Source of the DNA: Calothrix sp. C42_A2020_038
GTDB taxonomy: Bacteria; Cyanobacteriota; Cyanobacteriia; Cyanobacteriales; Nostocaceae
DNA: 64,000 nucleotides
Reading direction: 5' to 3'
Assembly (NCBI GenBank): GCA_015272395.1
Contig: JACYLQ010000027.1
Coordinates: 124,001-188,000 of the forward strand
The notes beneath the pieces are model-generated. The model did not search any database. It was not told the DNA's origin and was given only the letters and a program-made list of their open reading frames with translations. The first letter of the stretch is position 1. The number at the start of each line of letters is the position of its first letter. The translations under genes and the position numbers were made by a program. Shown in pieces: positions 8,090 to 16,878 of this stretch.

Positions 8090-8851
8090 GTGGCACAGGC
8101 TTCGCCTTCATGGCAGCAATTAGTAAACCAGATGTCGAACTGGGCACTTTTAGTGTCTAAGACCGGAGCCACAAAACAGCGAAATTTACAACGACTCCAA
8201 GGACCTGGAGGAATTCTTAGCTTCTTAACAGTCGTCGTAGCCATGCTGTTATGGAACTGGAAGTTATTGCTTGCAGGCAGTATTGGTATTGGTACAATGG
8301 TATCAGCTTACTCGATGCAAAAGCGCGATTTGTCGAACTATTGGCTAAAATTGAGTCATTTTTTTGACACTCACAATCGGCGATTGCTCATAGCCGTGCT
8401 TAGTGGTAGCATTGCGACTCTCACTAGTTACACAGCCATAGCAGTTTTTCTTAGTTCTAAAAACCCTTGGATTGCTACTGGGGCCTTGGTTCAAGGTACA
8501 GGAACACTTTTGACTTTAATATTACTAGTATGGCTAATCACTACTATTAATGAAAACAAAGAGCAAAACCAAATTGACCAATTGTTAGTAAACTTAACTC
8601 AACCAGACCCTCTTAAGCGTCTAATTACCCTACGTCAATTGACCAAATTAGTTTCTCGCAGTGGTGTTGATGTCTCAGAACGTCAAACCGTCATTAATTG
8701 CTTGCAGCTTTTATTGACTCAAGAAGAAGAAACATTAGTTCGAGATGCTGCCTTTGATAGTCTACAAACAATAGAAAGATTCACAATATCTGAAGGTAGT
8801 ACCACCCCATTAAAGCCACTGGGCATTAAAGTTAAACAAAAAGTATACTAG
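8090..8851 (+). CDS. Conserved cyanobacterial membrane protein with helical repeat tail
   Basis: A 253-residue protein from a GTG start at 8090, chosen because AAAGGT lies upstream and the sequence before it (from a TTG at 8066) is not convincing. Four hydrophobic segments are visible: LSFLTVVVAMLLW, WKLLLAGSIGIGTMV, LLIAVLSGSIATLTSYTAIAVFL and GTLLTLILLVWLIT. The C-terminal 90 residues are soluble and helical (DPLKRLITLRQLTKLVS; ETLVRDAAFDSLQTIERF), like a short HEAT/armadillo pair. I recognise the general type as conserved in cyanobacteria but not its function. It converges on ftsE: the two stop codons overlap within a single CTAG at 8848-8851. Confidence 0.75.
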   Translation: MAQASPSWQQLVNQMSNWALLVSKTGATKQRNLQRLQGPGGILSFLTVVVAMLLWNWKLLLAGSIGIGTMVSAYSMQKRDLSNYWLKLSHFFDTHNRRLLIAVLSGSIATLTSYTAIAVFLSSKNPWIATGALVQGTGTLLTLILLVWLITTINENKEQNQIDQLLVNLTQPDPLKRLITLRQLTKLVSRSGVDVSERQTVINCLQLLLTQEEETLVRDAAFDSLQTIERFTISEGSTTPLKPLGIKVKQKVY

Positions 8852-9591
8852 CCATTTACTAATTTACCTGCGCAAACCTTTACGACTCGGTGGTTACAGC
8901 GCTTTACCAACTGCTCATCATGAGTAGTAATAATTACTGTGGCGCCGAAAGTGTTTAATTTCCGAAAAATTTGGATAATTTGCCAAGAGTTATCAGGGTC
9001 AAGGTTTCCCGTTGGTTCGTCTGCCAATATTAACGGTGGTGTGCTAATTATTGCACGGGCAATTGCAACTCTTTGCTGCTCTCCCCCAGAAAGCTGACTT
9101 GGAAAATAATTGGCTTGAGAGAGTAAACCTACTAACTTTAAAGTTGGTTCCAAGCGTCGCTGAATTTCTTTGCGCGTATACCCTTGGGCTTGTAGAACTA
9201 CTGTAATGTTTTCCGCTACTGTTCGTTGTTGAATTAGCTTGTAGTCTTGGAAAACAATACCAATACGGCGTCTTAGTAGAGACAAGTTATAACCTCGTAG
9301 TGAAGCAACATTATATTCATTAACTGTAACTTCACCACCAGTTGCTAATTCCTCTCCGTATAGCATTTTTAGAAGTGTGGACTTACCTGAACCACTTGTT
9401 CCTGTCACAAACAGGAATTCTCCCTTCTTTACTTCTAAGTTGACATCAGATAATATCGCTCGTTCGTTGGCGTATATTTTTGTTACATTACGTAACTCCA
9501 CCATATTTACTGTGTCAAATTTTGTATTAGGAGTTTGTTCTCGCTCAAGCACGGTTTGCTTTTTGTTTGCTGAATTTGTTAAGACTGCCAT
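8848..9591 (-). CDS. ftsE: Cell division ABC transporter ATP-binding protein FtsE
   Basis: A 247-residue ABC ATPase of the FtsE type. Motifs: Walker [11 protein letters not shown]-loop VFQDYKLI, signature [14 protein letters not shown], Walker [13 protein letters not shown] and the switch His in [24 protein letters not shown] and LKMLYGEE are FtsE-like. FtsE works with the membrane protein FtsX to control septal cell-wall hydrolases. No ftsX lies next to it, so its partner is elsewhere. An N-terminal extension of about 28 residues precedes [13 protein letters not shown]; an alternative start is the Met at residue 30 (9504). A relative in another ABC family is possible, but the match is good. 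Confidence 0.87.
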   Translation of the reverse strand: MAVLTNSANKKQTVLEREQTPNTKFDTVNMVELRNVTKIYANERAILSDVNLEVKKGEFLFVTGTSGSGKSTLLKMLYGEELATGGEVTVNEYNVASLRGYNLSLLRRRIGIVFQDYKLIQQRTVAENITVVLQAQGYTRKEIQRRLEPTLKLVGLLSQANYFPSQLSGGEQQRVAIARAIISTPPLILADEPTGNLDPDNSWQIIQIFRKLNTFGATVIITTHDEQLVKRCNHRVVKVCAGKLVNG

Positions 9592-9702
9592 AGAGTCATC
9601 AAAGGGCTATTTTACTTAAAAATGCATGGTTACAAAATTAAGGATTCCCAAGTTACGCTCAACAATCTCAAAATTTCAACAATTTTTTTGAGGAGGGTTA
9701 AG

Positions 9703-9734
9703 ATTCCCGACAACTAAGACCGCACGTCGGGAAT
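9703..9734 (-). terminator. Hairpin after the WecG-family gene
   Basis: ATTCCCGAC (9703-9711) and GTCGGGAAT (9726-9734) form a perfect 9-bp stem just after the wecG-type stop on the minus strand. The U-run is weak, so this may be an RNA-stabilising structure rather than a strict intrinsic terminator. A similar stem with a good T-run occurs at 46625-46664. Confidence 0.5.
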
Positions 9735-9745
9735 TTCGTCGCCTT

Positions 9746-10513
9746 CTAAATCACTACTGCTTTTCCTGTGATTGAATATACGAAAGATTTCAGTGCAAAT
9801 TCTGGTAAGGACATCATTCGGCGCCAACGCCAAGGCTCTTTATATAAGCGATATAGCCATTCCAAATTATTTTTGCCTAACCACTGTGGCGCCCGTGTTT
9901 TCATACCTGACCAGATATCAAAACTCCCACCGACACCGATCCAAATTGCTTTTGGGCATAAGTGACGATTTTGAGCAATCCACATTTCTTGACGAGGTAC
10001 CCCTAAACCAACAAGGATTAACTCTGGTTGAAGAGAAGACAAAGTTTGTTTGAGGTACTGCTCTTCCTGGGGGGAATGATAGCCAGAATGGGTACCTGCT
10101 ACTGTTAATCCTGGCAGTTGTGATTGCCAGTAGTCAGCAGCTTTTTGAGCAACTCCGGGGCTTCCACCGTAGAAAAAAACTTTTGATGGTAAATTAGATT
10201 CAGAGTTAGATTTTCCTAAACTTTGAATTAATGCTTCTGCAAGTTCAATACCTGGAATACGTTTAACATTCTGCTTTAGTAACAATTGCAGATACAAAAC
10301 CACTCCAGCACCATCAGGAATTACTAGCTCTGCACGACGAATTACGTCTGCCAAGGCCGGGTTGCGCTCTGCCTGCATAGTCATTTCCGCATTCAGAGTT
10401 ACAACATGCGCTCCCTGTCCCAATTCTAAACGTTCTTGTAACCAGTTGGGGTAGTCAGACATGACATGGACTGGCAGCCCCAACACTGAAAATAATTTAG
10501 GCAACTTAGACAT
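9746..10513 (-). CDS. WecG/TagA/CpsF-family glycosyltransferase
   Basis: A 255-residue glycosyltransferase of family GT26. Diagnostic parts are VVTLNAEMTMQAERNP near residues 38-53, LVIPDGAGVVLYL (63-75), the FFYGGSPGVAQKAA segment, and ILVGLGVPRQEMWIAQNR followed by WIGVGGSFDIWSGMKTRAP. These enzymes add a sugar (for example N-acetylmannosaminuronate or ManNAc) to a lipid-linked acceptor during surface polysaccharide or teichoic-acid linkage synthesis. Its exact sugar is not readable. It acts at the inner face of the plasma membrane. It is a single gene between ftsE and the divergent response-regulator gene. Confidence 0.9.
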   Translation of the reverse strand: MSKLPKLFSVLGLPVHVMSDYPNWLQERLELGQGAHVVTLNAEMTMQAERNPALADVIRRAELVIPDGAGVVLYLQLLLKQNVKRIPGIELAEALIQSLGKSNSESNLPSKVFFYGGSPGVAQKAADYWQSQLPGLTVAGTHSGYHSPQEEQYLKQTLSSLQPELILVGLGVPRQEMWIAQNRHLCPKAIWIGVGGSFDIWSGMKTRAPQWLGKNNLEWLYRLYKEPWRWRRMMSLPEFALKSFVYSITGKAVVI

Positions 10514-10826
10514 AGCCTTAGATTATAGCCTCACACCGTACTAATTACGAAGATAGTTTATCAAATTTGTTCCAGATGTCCTTGGTCTGAATAGTTACAA
10601 ACTAAGGGTAAAATATAATTTTTTGGTGTTGGATGCGTAAGTTGATCTCTCCTCAATCAAATTATATTAGGAGAGGAAAAGGCAAAACGTTAGTCAGCGT
10701 TGTTGCTCTTTTGACAGAGGAAACGTTAAATGTATCAGTTTTGTAAAGATGTACTCAAACTACATCTTGTAAAACTTTTTAGTAAACTCAATTTTGCAGC
10801 TAACTGTAAACGGGCAAAAATCGACC

Positions 10827-11540
10827 ATGAGTAAAATTCGTGTTGCTCTGATTGAAGATCATGACCTCACCCGTGTGAGTATCCGTACAGCATTACAACA
10901 AAAAGGAGAGATTGAAGTTGTTGGAGAGGCGCCAAATGCCACAGAAGGATTAGTATTGTTAAATACATTACATCCTGATGTCGCAATTGTGGATATTGGA
11001 CTACCCGATAAAGATGGCATCGAATTAACGCGCGAAATCAAGTCAGAAGCAGGTAACGATGAGATAAGAACAAGGGTATTAATTTTAACATTGCGTGACA
11101 GCAAGGAAGCTGTTTTAGCAGCGTTTGCAGCAGGGGCAGATTCATATTGTATGAAAGACGTTAAGTACGATAATTTGCTCGAAGCGGTTCGCGTTACTTA
11201 CAACGGTAATGCTTGGATCGACCCAGCAATTGCTCGAATAGTTCTCCAACAAGCGCAACAAAATCCTCCAAAGCTTGAAGGAAAGAGCAATACATTTACA
11301 TCTCAATCTGATGATGAGCAAAGTGAGGAAGAAATGATTGACCCTTACACTTTAACCGAACGCGAGTTAGAAGTGTTACAGTTGATTGTTGAAGGTTGTA
11401 GTAATGCTGTGATTGCAGAGAGGTTGTACATTACAGTTGGTACGGTGAAAACTCACGTGCGTAATATTCTAAACAAATTGTGTGCTGATGATCGTACTCA
11501 AGCTGCTGTGCGCGCGTTGCGTTCTGGTTTAGTAGGCTAA
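10827..11540 (+). CDS. NarL/FixJ-type response regulator
   Basis: A 237-residue two-domain response regulator. The receiver domain (1-130) has the acidic pair ED at residues 10-11, the phospho-acceptor Asp in VAIVDIGLPDKDG, Thr in LILTLRDS and Lys in YCMKDV. The C-terminal LuxR domain (about 170-237) reads LTERELEVLQLIVEGCSN followed by TVGTVKTHVRNILNKL. It should bind DNA as a dimer when phosphorylated. I chose the ATG at 10827 over an in-frame upstream one at 10794 because MSKIRVALIEDHD is the natural start. No sensor kinase is adjacent. A close paralogue is encoded at 43900-44616, sharing AAFAAGADSYCMKD and the C-terminal ADRTQAAVRALR. A hairpin follows the stop. Confidence 0.92.
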   Translation: MSKIRVALIEDHDLTRVSIRTALQQKGEIEVVGEAPNATEGLVLLNTLHPDVAIVDIGLPDKDGIELTREIKSEAGNDEIRTRVLILTLRDSKEAVLAAFAAGADSYCMKDVKYDNLLEAVRVTYNGNAWIDPAIARIVLQQAQQNPPKLEGKSNTFTSQSDDEQSEEEMIDPYTLTERELEVLQLIVEGCSNAVIAERLYITVGTVKTHVRNILNKLCADDRTQAAVRALRSGLVG

Positions 11541-11544
11541 CTTT

Positions 11545-11580
11545 CCCCGTGCCCAGCCCAATATTTTGGGTATGGTGGGG
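11545..11580 (+). terminator. Rho-independent-type hairpin after the regulator gene
   Basis: CCCC (11545-11548) and GGGG (11577-11580) close an imperfect hairpin with inner stem CCCAA-tatt-TTGGG. It starts four bases after the stop codon and is followed by AATAATAAT rather than a strong T-run. Confidence 0.6.
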
Positions 11581-12078
11581 AATAATAATCACGCAATGTT
11601 TATTTAAATACTGGTAAATATTAATTAAAAACTTATCTAGAGACGTACCTTGAGTTTACTCCATATCTGTAAGGTAATTTATTATACTGCATCTTGATAT
11701 TCTACAGATATACATGAAAAGTTTTATAGACAAAATGACCAAAAGAGTCAAATTACGGATTCCTAATTCTTACTATCCAACACTTGTATCCCATAAGTGT
11801 TTATACGTAATTTTGCATTTAGCAAGTAGCTAAATATATAACTAAATATATAAAAATATTATTGGTATTGGCAAGTATTAGACTGAGGCTGTTAAACTAT
11901 ATACTAATATATTGGTGTAGAGCAACACATAAGGAGCATTAATGAATTTTGATAAATAAGTGTAAATTCAAGTTTGAAACTGGGTATCTTCTACATAAGC
12001 ATGTAATTTATTTTTCTTTAGTTAAGTGGGAACATTATAGTATACCACTCTCAAACAAGCATAAAACCAAAGTCAAAT
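11581..12078. other. AT-rich leader region before the phosphatase operon
   Basis: About 500 bases with very low GC and no plausible gene. A perfect AAGGAG followed by ATG and only five codons (11942-11959) is the only short open frame with a ribosome-binding site; it is too short to call. The promoter of the REC-GAF-PP2C gene is expected here. Confidence 0.5.
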
Positions 12079-13743
12079 ATGACTGAAACAGGGTTAGATA
12101 AACTGAAGCTGATGGTGGTAGATGATGAACCGGATAATCTAGAACTACTCTACCGTACTTTTCGGCGAGATTTTCAGGTTTTCAAGGCCAGCAATGCCCT
12201 AAGTGCCATTGACATTTTAGACAAAGAAGGCGAGATGGCTGTAATTATTTCAGACCAACGAATGCCTGAGATGAACGGTACTGAATTTCTTAGCCTTACG
12301 GTTGAGCGTTTCCCTGATACAATCAGGATTTTGCTGACTGGGTTCACAGATGTCGAAGACTTGGTAGATGCAATTAACTCAGGTCAAGTTTTCAAGTATA
12401 TTACCAAACCTTGGAAGCCTGACCGTCTCAAAGCAGTGGTTGAGCAAGCCGCCGATACGTATCGCGTTGTTAAAAAGCGAACTCAAGAATTAAGTCGCGC
12501 TTTAAGACGTGAATCACTATTTAATGCTGTCACCACAGCAATTCGGGAGTCGCTTGATTATCACAGTATGCTACAAAGAATTGTAGCGACACTGGGACAG
12601 AGCTTTGATGCGACTTACTGCTTTGTCAGAGCGGTTGAAAACAACCAATTAATGCATGATGAGTTTTTTTACCGAGACCCTAAAGCTTCTGAGTTCTGTT
12701 GTCCTGTTGATTCTGAAGTTTTGATTGAAAAAGTCTTAGCAACCCGCAGTTATCAGGTTAGTCAATCAGGTGATGAGACTTACCCTTGTTACCAACTGGT
12801 TGTGCCGCTAATTTATCAGCAGCAATTACTGGCAGTATTAACTTTATGCCAGTATAAGTGTCATTACCCTTGGCAAGAACAAGATGTAAACCTGATAACA
12901 GAAGTTGTTGAACAAGCTGCGCTTGCACTTTCACAAGCAAAACTCTATCAACGCTTGCAAGAAAAGCAAGAGCAAATCCGACTTGAATTGGGAGTCGCAC
13001 GCCAAATTCAAAACAATTTGCTACGCCAAAAATTGCCAACAATTGACAACGCTAAAATACAAGCTTGTTGCATACCCGCGCGCGAAGTCGGAGGGGATTT
13101 TTTTGAGGTGTTTGTTCACTCAAGAGGTGATCTATGGTTAGCTGTTGGGGATGTTTCTGGAAAAGGTGTTCCAGCTGCTTTGTTTATGGCAAGCGCGATA
13201 TCTGTGCTACGTCGTGAACTATCACAAGAAACACCAGAACTACCTAACATAGTGATGCAAAACCTAAACCAGGCTTTGTGCGATGATTTGATCGGCAATA
13301 ATTGCTTTATCACTCTGGTTTTAGCGCGCTATATACCTGCTACGAAAGAGTTGGTTTATGCTAATGCTGGACATATCTACCCCCTCCTTTGGTCAAGCAA
13401 AACTGAATCAACTCAACCAACTTATCTCACCACGCGCGGAGTACCTCTCGGTATTTTGCCGAAGTGGGACGCTGAACATGGTCAGTTAGTTCTTTCGTCT
13501 GGAGATATACTACTCTTTGCCAGCGATGGAATTACCGAAGCTATGGTTACTAACCACCCGAATCTAGAAACATCCAACCTTGGTGCTAATACTAGCCGCT
13601 CTATGTTAAAACAAGACGGTCTATGGAGACTATTAAAAGACCAAGTAAATCCACTGTGTCTCGATAGTTTGCTTGCTCGCATCCAGGCAGATACTGATTC
13701 CCAAGAAGACGACCAAACCATACTTGCTTTGGAGGTTTTATAA
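12079..13743 (+). CDS. REC-GAF-PP2C (SpoIIE/RsbU-type) serine phosphatase
   Basis: A 554-residue cytoplasmic signalling protein. Residues 8-125 are a receiver domain with DDEPDN and the phospho-acceptor Asp in IISDQRMPEMNG, followed by a typical TGFTD and KYITKPWKP. A GAF-like sensory domain covers about 150-300, with a coiled coil (ALSQAKLYQRLQEKQEQIR) leading to the PP2C domain at about 320-554. Metal-binding Asp motifs are GGDFFE, VGDVSGKGVPAAL and FASDGITEA, and the end reads EDDQTILALEV. By family knowledge it would dephosphorylate an anti-sigma-factor antagonist. The RsbW-like gene follows directly, stop TAA and start ATG adjacent, so they form one operon. The substrate STAS protein is not encoded in the window. 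Confidence 0.9.
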   Translation: MTETGLDKLKLMVVDDEPDNLELLYRTFRRDFQVFKASNALSAIDILDKEGEMAVIISDQRMPEMNGTEFLSLTVERFPDTIRILLTGFTDVEDLVDAINSGQVFKYITKPWKPDRLKAVVEQAADTYRVVKKRTQELSRALRRESLFNAVTTAIRESLDYHSMLQRIVATLGQSFDATYCFVRAVENNQLMHDEFFYRDPKASEFCCPVDSEVLIEKVLATRSYQVSQSGDETYPCYQLVVPLIYQQQLLAVLTLCQYKCHYPWQEQDVNLITEVVEQAALALSQAKLYQRLQEKQEQIRLELGVARQIQNNLLRQKLPTIDNAKIQACCIPAREVGGDFFEVFVHSRGDLWLAVGDVSGKGVPAALFMASAISVLRRELSQETPELPNIVMQNLNQALCDDLIGNNCFITLVLARYIPATKELVYANAGHIYPLLWSSKTESTQPTYLTTRGVPLGILPKWDAEHGQLVLSSGDILLFASDGITEAMVTNHPNLETSNLGANTSRSMLKQDGLWRLLKDQVNPLCLDSLLARIQADTDSQEDDQTILALEVL

Positions 13744-14160
13744 ATGATGAAGACTGAGCTTCATGTACCAAGTGACTTGAAGTTTTTGACGATTGTAGAA
13801 GACTGGTTGTTGGGATGCCTGAAAGTGGAGTTAGGGCAATCGGTTGATTGGTCTAAACAATCGAATCGATTGCGGCTAGTATTGGTCGAAGCCTACTCTA
13901 ATGCTGTTCGCCATGCCCACAAAGACTTGCCAAATGCTCCTATATTAATTCGTCTAGAACTTAAAGATCGAGATATTGCTTTAGAAATTTGGGATCGTGG
14001 TGATGGTTTTGACATGTCAGACTATTTTGCTCCTAACCCTACTGATAAACAAGAAGGTGGCTACGGTTGGCTGATTATGAATCGGCTAATGGATAAGGTT
14101 GAGTATCAGTTACAGGTTAACGGTGGCAACTGTCTTAAACTCGAAGCAAAGCTTCCTTAA
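13744..14160 (+). CDS. Anti-sigma regulatory factor/RsbW-like serine kinase
   Basis: A 138-residue HATPase_c protein of the RsbW/SpoIIAB type. ATP-binding boxes are visible: LVEAYSNAVRHAHKD (N box, around residue 47), IWDRGDGFD (G1 box, DxGxG) and GGYGWLIMNRLMDKVEY (G2 box). The protein would bind or phosphorylate a STAS-domain antagonist and is controlled by the upstream phosphatase. It starts directly after the TAA of that gene, and ATGATG gives two possible starts one codon apart (13744 or 13747). The intended sigma factor is not in the window. The sequence is complete. Confidence 0.88.
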   Translation: MMKTELHVPSDLKFLTIVEDWLLGCLKVELGQSVDWSKQSNRLRLVLVEAYSNAVRHAHKDLPNAPILIRLELKDRDIALEIWDRGDGFDMSDYFAPNPTDKQEGGYGWLIMNRLMDKVEYQLQVNGGNCLKLEAKLP

Positions 14161-14368
14161 CTTACTTAACCAATAGCAACGATTCTATTTTTCAATCAGC
14201 TTTAATAAATCAAGCTTACTCTTTATTGATCGGTAGTCCAAAGGCTCCCACGCTAATACGCTTAGTAACACTAATATTCAAATAATTACTAAATTTATTT
14301 GATTTATAAATTGCTACTAAGTCATGATTAAAATAATAGCTAGCCTCTTGCTAATTTTACCTTCCCTG

Positions 14369-14394
14369 GCTCCTAAATATCGGTTTTTAGGAGC
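14369..14394. terminator. Hairpin between convergent genes
   Basis: GCTCCTAAA (14369-14377) and TTTAGGAGC (14386-14394) make a perfect 9-bp stem. It sits between the RsbW-like gene and the convergent CTDH gene, 12 bases past the CTDH stop. T-rich sequence follows on the plus strand only. Confidence 0.5.
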
Positions 14395-14405
14395 TTACTT
14401 TCTTG

Positions 14406-14858
14406 TTACCGTCGTAAATTTAATAACTCTTGTGGTGAAGCTAAAAGTTTTACCCTTGTATAAGCAATTTGTTTGTTTTCGTTGAGAATAAATATCCAAC
14501 TCACATTAACACCACACCACGAAGTTTCAGCTTTCCCCGAAACTTGCACTTGGCTTTGTCCATTTTCTAAAATATCTATAATTCCTTGATGTGGGTAAAT
14601 TTTTATACCTTTTGCTTCTTGATGTAGGTAATTAACAATTGCATCGCGTCCAGAAATATCTGACTCAAATGGTGGATGCATAACACCATCTTCTGCAAAT
14701 AATTCTACAGTGGCTTCAAAATCCCCTGCGTTCAGCGTTTTAAAATAATTGATGACTATCGGCTCATTCAGCCCTTCAATTTGAAGTCTAGTCGCATCAC
14801 TTGTATCTTTGGTCGAACTGGAAATAGAAGTAAGTTCAGCAGTCATAATACTATCCAT
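14406..14858 (-). CDS. CTDH, homologue of the C-terminal domain of orange carotenoid protein
   Basis: A 150-residue NTF2-like protein that closely matches the C-terminal domain of OCP and the stand-alone CTDH proteins, which are water-soluble carriers of keto-carotenoids. The core reads YFKTLNAGDFEATVELFAEDG, then MHPPFESDISG, and the C-terminus LLASPQELLNLRR. Tyr38 and Trp121 (in NVSWIF) are the apparent counterparts of OCP Tyr201 and Trp288, which hydrogen-bond the carotenoid keto group. A Cys (Cys115, in SWCGVNV) fits the disulfide-linked CTDH dimer of Anabaena. Usually an HCP (N-terminal domain homologue) lies nearby; none does here. Which start is used is uncertain (Met1 or Met5, 14846). 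Family membership is from memory of OCP alignments. Confidence 0.85.
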   Translation of the reverse strand: MDSIMTAELTSISSSTKDTSDATRLQIEGLNEPIVINYFKTLNAGDFEATVELFAEDGVMHPPFESDISGRDAIVNYLHQEAKGIKIYPHQGIIDILENGQSQVQVSGKAETSWCGVNVSWIFILNENKQIAYTRVKLLASPQELLNLRR

Positions 14859-15261
14859 ACATTACGCTTGGTGACGTACCACACACCTCCCTTCGGATAG
14901 AACGTGAGGCACGAGTGCTATTCAAACTAAAATTAATTTGCATCGAATTGAACAAAAATAAAAGTTGATCAAGGATGAATTGTCTCAACCAACACAAATA
15001 CTTCTATGGGCAGTTGCCAGGGTTAAGCTTTTACAAGTTGAAATTACTGACAAATGAATGCGCCCGTCGGTAATCTCAACTATACCAGTCCTGGATGAGT
15101 TGTGAAAAATTATATCTCGTAGAGACGCTTCGGCTTTAGGCGCCTGTGAGCGCGTGCGGATTTTAAAAATGACGCGCGGACTGCTATGGCTGTATTGAGT
15201 TTGCATGAATATTGGTATATGATCAAATTACCACTGCTTTGCAAAAATTTAGATCAAGTAA
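14859..15261. other. Intergenic region with a MITE-like element
   Basis: About 400 bases between divergent genes. It contains a possible CTDH ribosome-binding region (GGGAGG about 30 bases before the start) and a MITE-like element (15080-15190). No other gene seen. Confidence 0.5.
15080..15190. mobile_element. MITE-like element, copy 1
   Basis: The left end CTATACCAGTCC (15080-15091) is mirrored by GGACTGCTATGG (15179-15190), an inverted repeat with a few mismatches. Interior GAGTTGTGAAAAATTATAT and AGAGACGCT also occur in the element at 46505-46614. No coding sequence is inside. Confidence 0.6.
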
Positions 15262-16212
15262 ATGAATAAATTGCCCACACTTAGCAGCAGTGAAGTCAAA
15301 CAAAAAGCCTTAGAAATCGGATTTCATAAGGTTGGTGTGGCTGTGCCCAGTACATCACAAGAAGAGTTGCATCGACTACGTTCTTGGCTAGCATTGGGTT
15401 ATCAAGCCGATATGATCTGGATGGCAAACCCTAAACGTCAAGACGTAACGCTTGTGATGCCGGAAGTAAAATCTTTAGTATGCGTAGCGCTAAATTATTA
15501 CACGCCGCATCAACATCAACAAGGTCTAGAGTACGCTAAAATTTCCCGGTATGCATGGGGAAAAGACTATCACAAAGTAATGCACAAAAAATTGAAAGCC
15601 TTGAGTGCTTGGTTAGAATCGCTACATTTAGACGTTAAAACACGATATTATGCAGATACTGGATCCATACAGGATAAAGTTTGGGCACAGAAAGCTGGAA
15701 TTGGATGGATTGCCAAAAATGCTAATGTAATTTCACGTTCTTATGGTTCATGGATATTTTTGGGAGAAGTGCTGACCAACTTGGAATTGAAACCAGACAT
15801 ACCCCATACTCAACACTGCGGAACTTGTACCCGTTGTATGGACGCTTGCCCAACAGGCGCCATTGTCGCAGATGGTATAGTTGATGCAAACCGCTGCATT
15901 GCTTACCACACGATTGAAAATCGTAGCGAAAAATTGCCAGAGGAAATCAGTTCAAAAATGCAGGGTTGGGTAGCAGGATGTGATATTTGTCAAGATGTTT
16001 GTCCTTGGAACCAACGTTTCGCTACCGTAACAGATATCGAAGAATTTCAGCCTTATCCGCAAAACGTGGCACCTTCTTTGGCAACTCTTGCAGAAATTTC
16101 AGACGAAGAATGGAATAAACGCTTTCCGGCATCGGCTTTAAGACGAATTAAGCCTTATATGTTACGAAGGAATGCCCTCGCTAATATAAAAGCGTTTCAG
16201 GCAAAGTTATGA
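15262..16212 (+). CDS. queG: Epoxyqueuosine reductase QueG
   Basis: A 316-residue enzyme that reduces epoxyqueuosine to queuosine in tRNA, using cobalamin and two [4Fe-4S] clusters. The ferredoxin-like cysteines are visible as CGTCTRCMDACPTGAI (residues about 187-202) and CDICQDVCPWN (about 240-250). The N-terminal cobalamin-binding domain contains ALNYYTPH. Length fits the family. The HAD-phosphatase gene overlaps it by 4 bases (ATGA at 16209-16212), so the two are translationally coupled. The ATG at 15262 follows AAGTA, and the N-terminal region matches known QueG starts in broad form. It is cytoplasmic. Confidence 0.95.
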   Translation: MNKLPTLSSSEVKQKALEIGFHKVGVAVPSTSQEELHRLRSWLALGYQADMIWMANPKRQDVTLVMPEVKSLVCVALNYYTPHQHQQGLEYAKISRYAWGKDYHKVMHKKLKALSAWLESLHLDVKTRYYADTGSIQDKVWAQKAGIGWIAKNANVISRSYGSWIFLGEVLTNLELKPDIPHTQHCGTCTRCMDACPTGAIVADGIVDANRCIAYHTIENRSEKLPEEISSKMQGWVAGCDICQDVCPWNQRFATVTDIEEFQPYPQNVAPSLATLAEISDEEWNKRFPASALRRIKPYMLRRNALANIKAFQAKL

Positions 16213-16847
16213 CCCAGAAAGTAATTATATTTGACTTTGATGGTACTATTGCCGATACAGTAGATGCACTTGTCAATGTCGCAAATCGTTTAGCTGTTGA
16301 GTTTGGTTACATCCAGATTACGCCCGAAGAACTATCTATACTAAGAAATTTAACTTCTAGAGAGATAATTAAATATTCTGGTATATCAATCTTCAAGATT
16401 CCTTTTTTAGTCAAGAAAGTCAAATCAGAACTCAAAAATAAAATCCCTGAGCTTAAACCAATTACTGGTATACAGGAGGCATTAATCGAATTAAAAAATC
16501 AAGGACATAGATTAGGAATTATTACTTCTAATTCCAAGGAAAATGTTGCAGAGTTTCTAAAAATAAATCAGTTAGACTGCTTATTTGAATTCGTTTACTC
16601 AGGTGTAACCATATTTGGCAAAACCACAATTATCAATAACGTTTTGCGACAAAAACAACTGAAACCACAGGAAGTTATTTATGTAGGAGACGAAACGCGC
16701 GATATTGAAGCATCTAAAAAAGCGAATATCAAAGTAGTTGCCGTCACTTGGGGATTTAATTCACAAGAAGCACTATCCAAACAAAAACCCGACTTTTTGA
16801 TTAATCACCCAAGCGAACTTCTAAATGTTGTGAATATGAGTTTATAG
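16209..16847 (+). CDS. HAD-superfamily hydrolase, phosphoglycolate phosphatase-like
   Basis: A 212-residue HAD phosphatase. Motif I is FDFDGTIADT, motif II ITSNS, motif III near KTT (Lys), and motif IV VGDETRDIEASKKA. The cap domain is a small helical insert at about 15-85. This pattern fits the Gph/PPase class, which remove phosphate from small metabolites such as phosphoglycolate. The true substrate is unknown; phosphoglycolate is inferred from family only. It starts within the queG stop codon (ATGA). No membrane segment. Confidence 0.87.
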   Translation: MTQKVIIFDFDGTIADTVDALVNVANRLAVEFGYIQITPEELSILRNLTSREIIKYSGISIFKIPFLVKKVKSELKNKIPELKPITGIQEALIELKNQGHRLGIITSNSKENVAEFLKINQLDCLFEFVYSGVTIFGKTTIINNVLRQKQLKPQEVIYVGDETRDIEASKKANIKVVAVTWGFNSQEALSKQKPDFLINHPSELLNVVNMSL

Positions 16848-16878
16848 TAAGTACACACTAGTACTTACTACAAGCTAG

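Noticed and set aside
11942-11959. Leader peptide with perfect AAGGAG
   Set aside because: Only five codons follow the ATG; no stem-loop or amino-acid bias suggests attenuation, and the main gene begins over 100 bases later.
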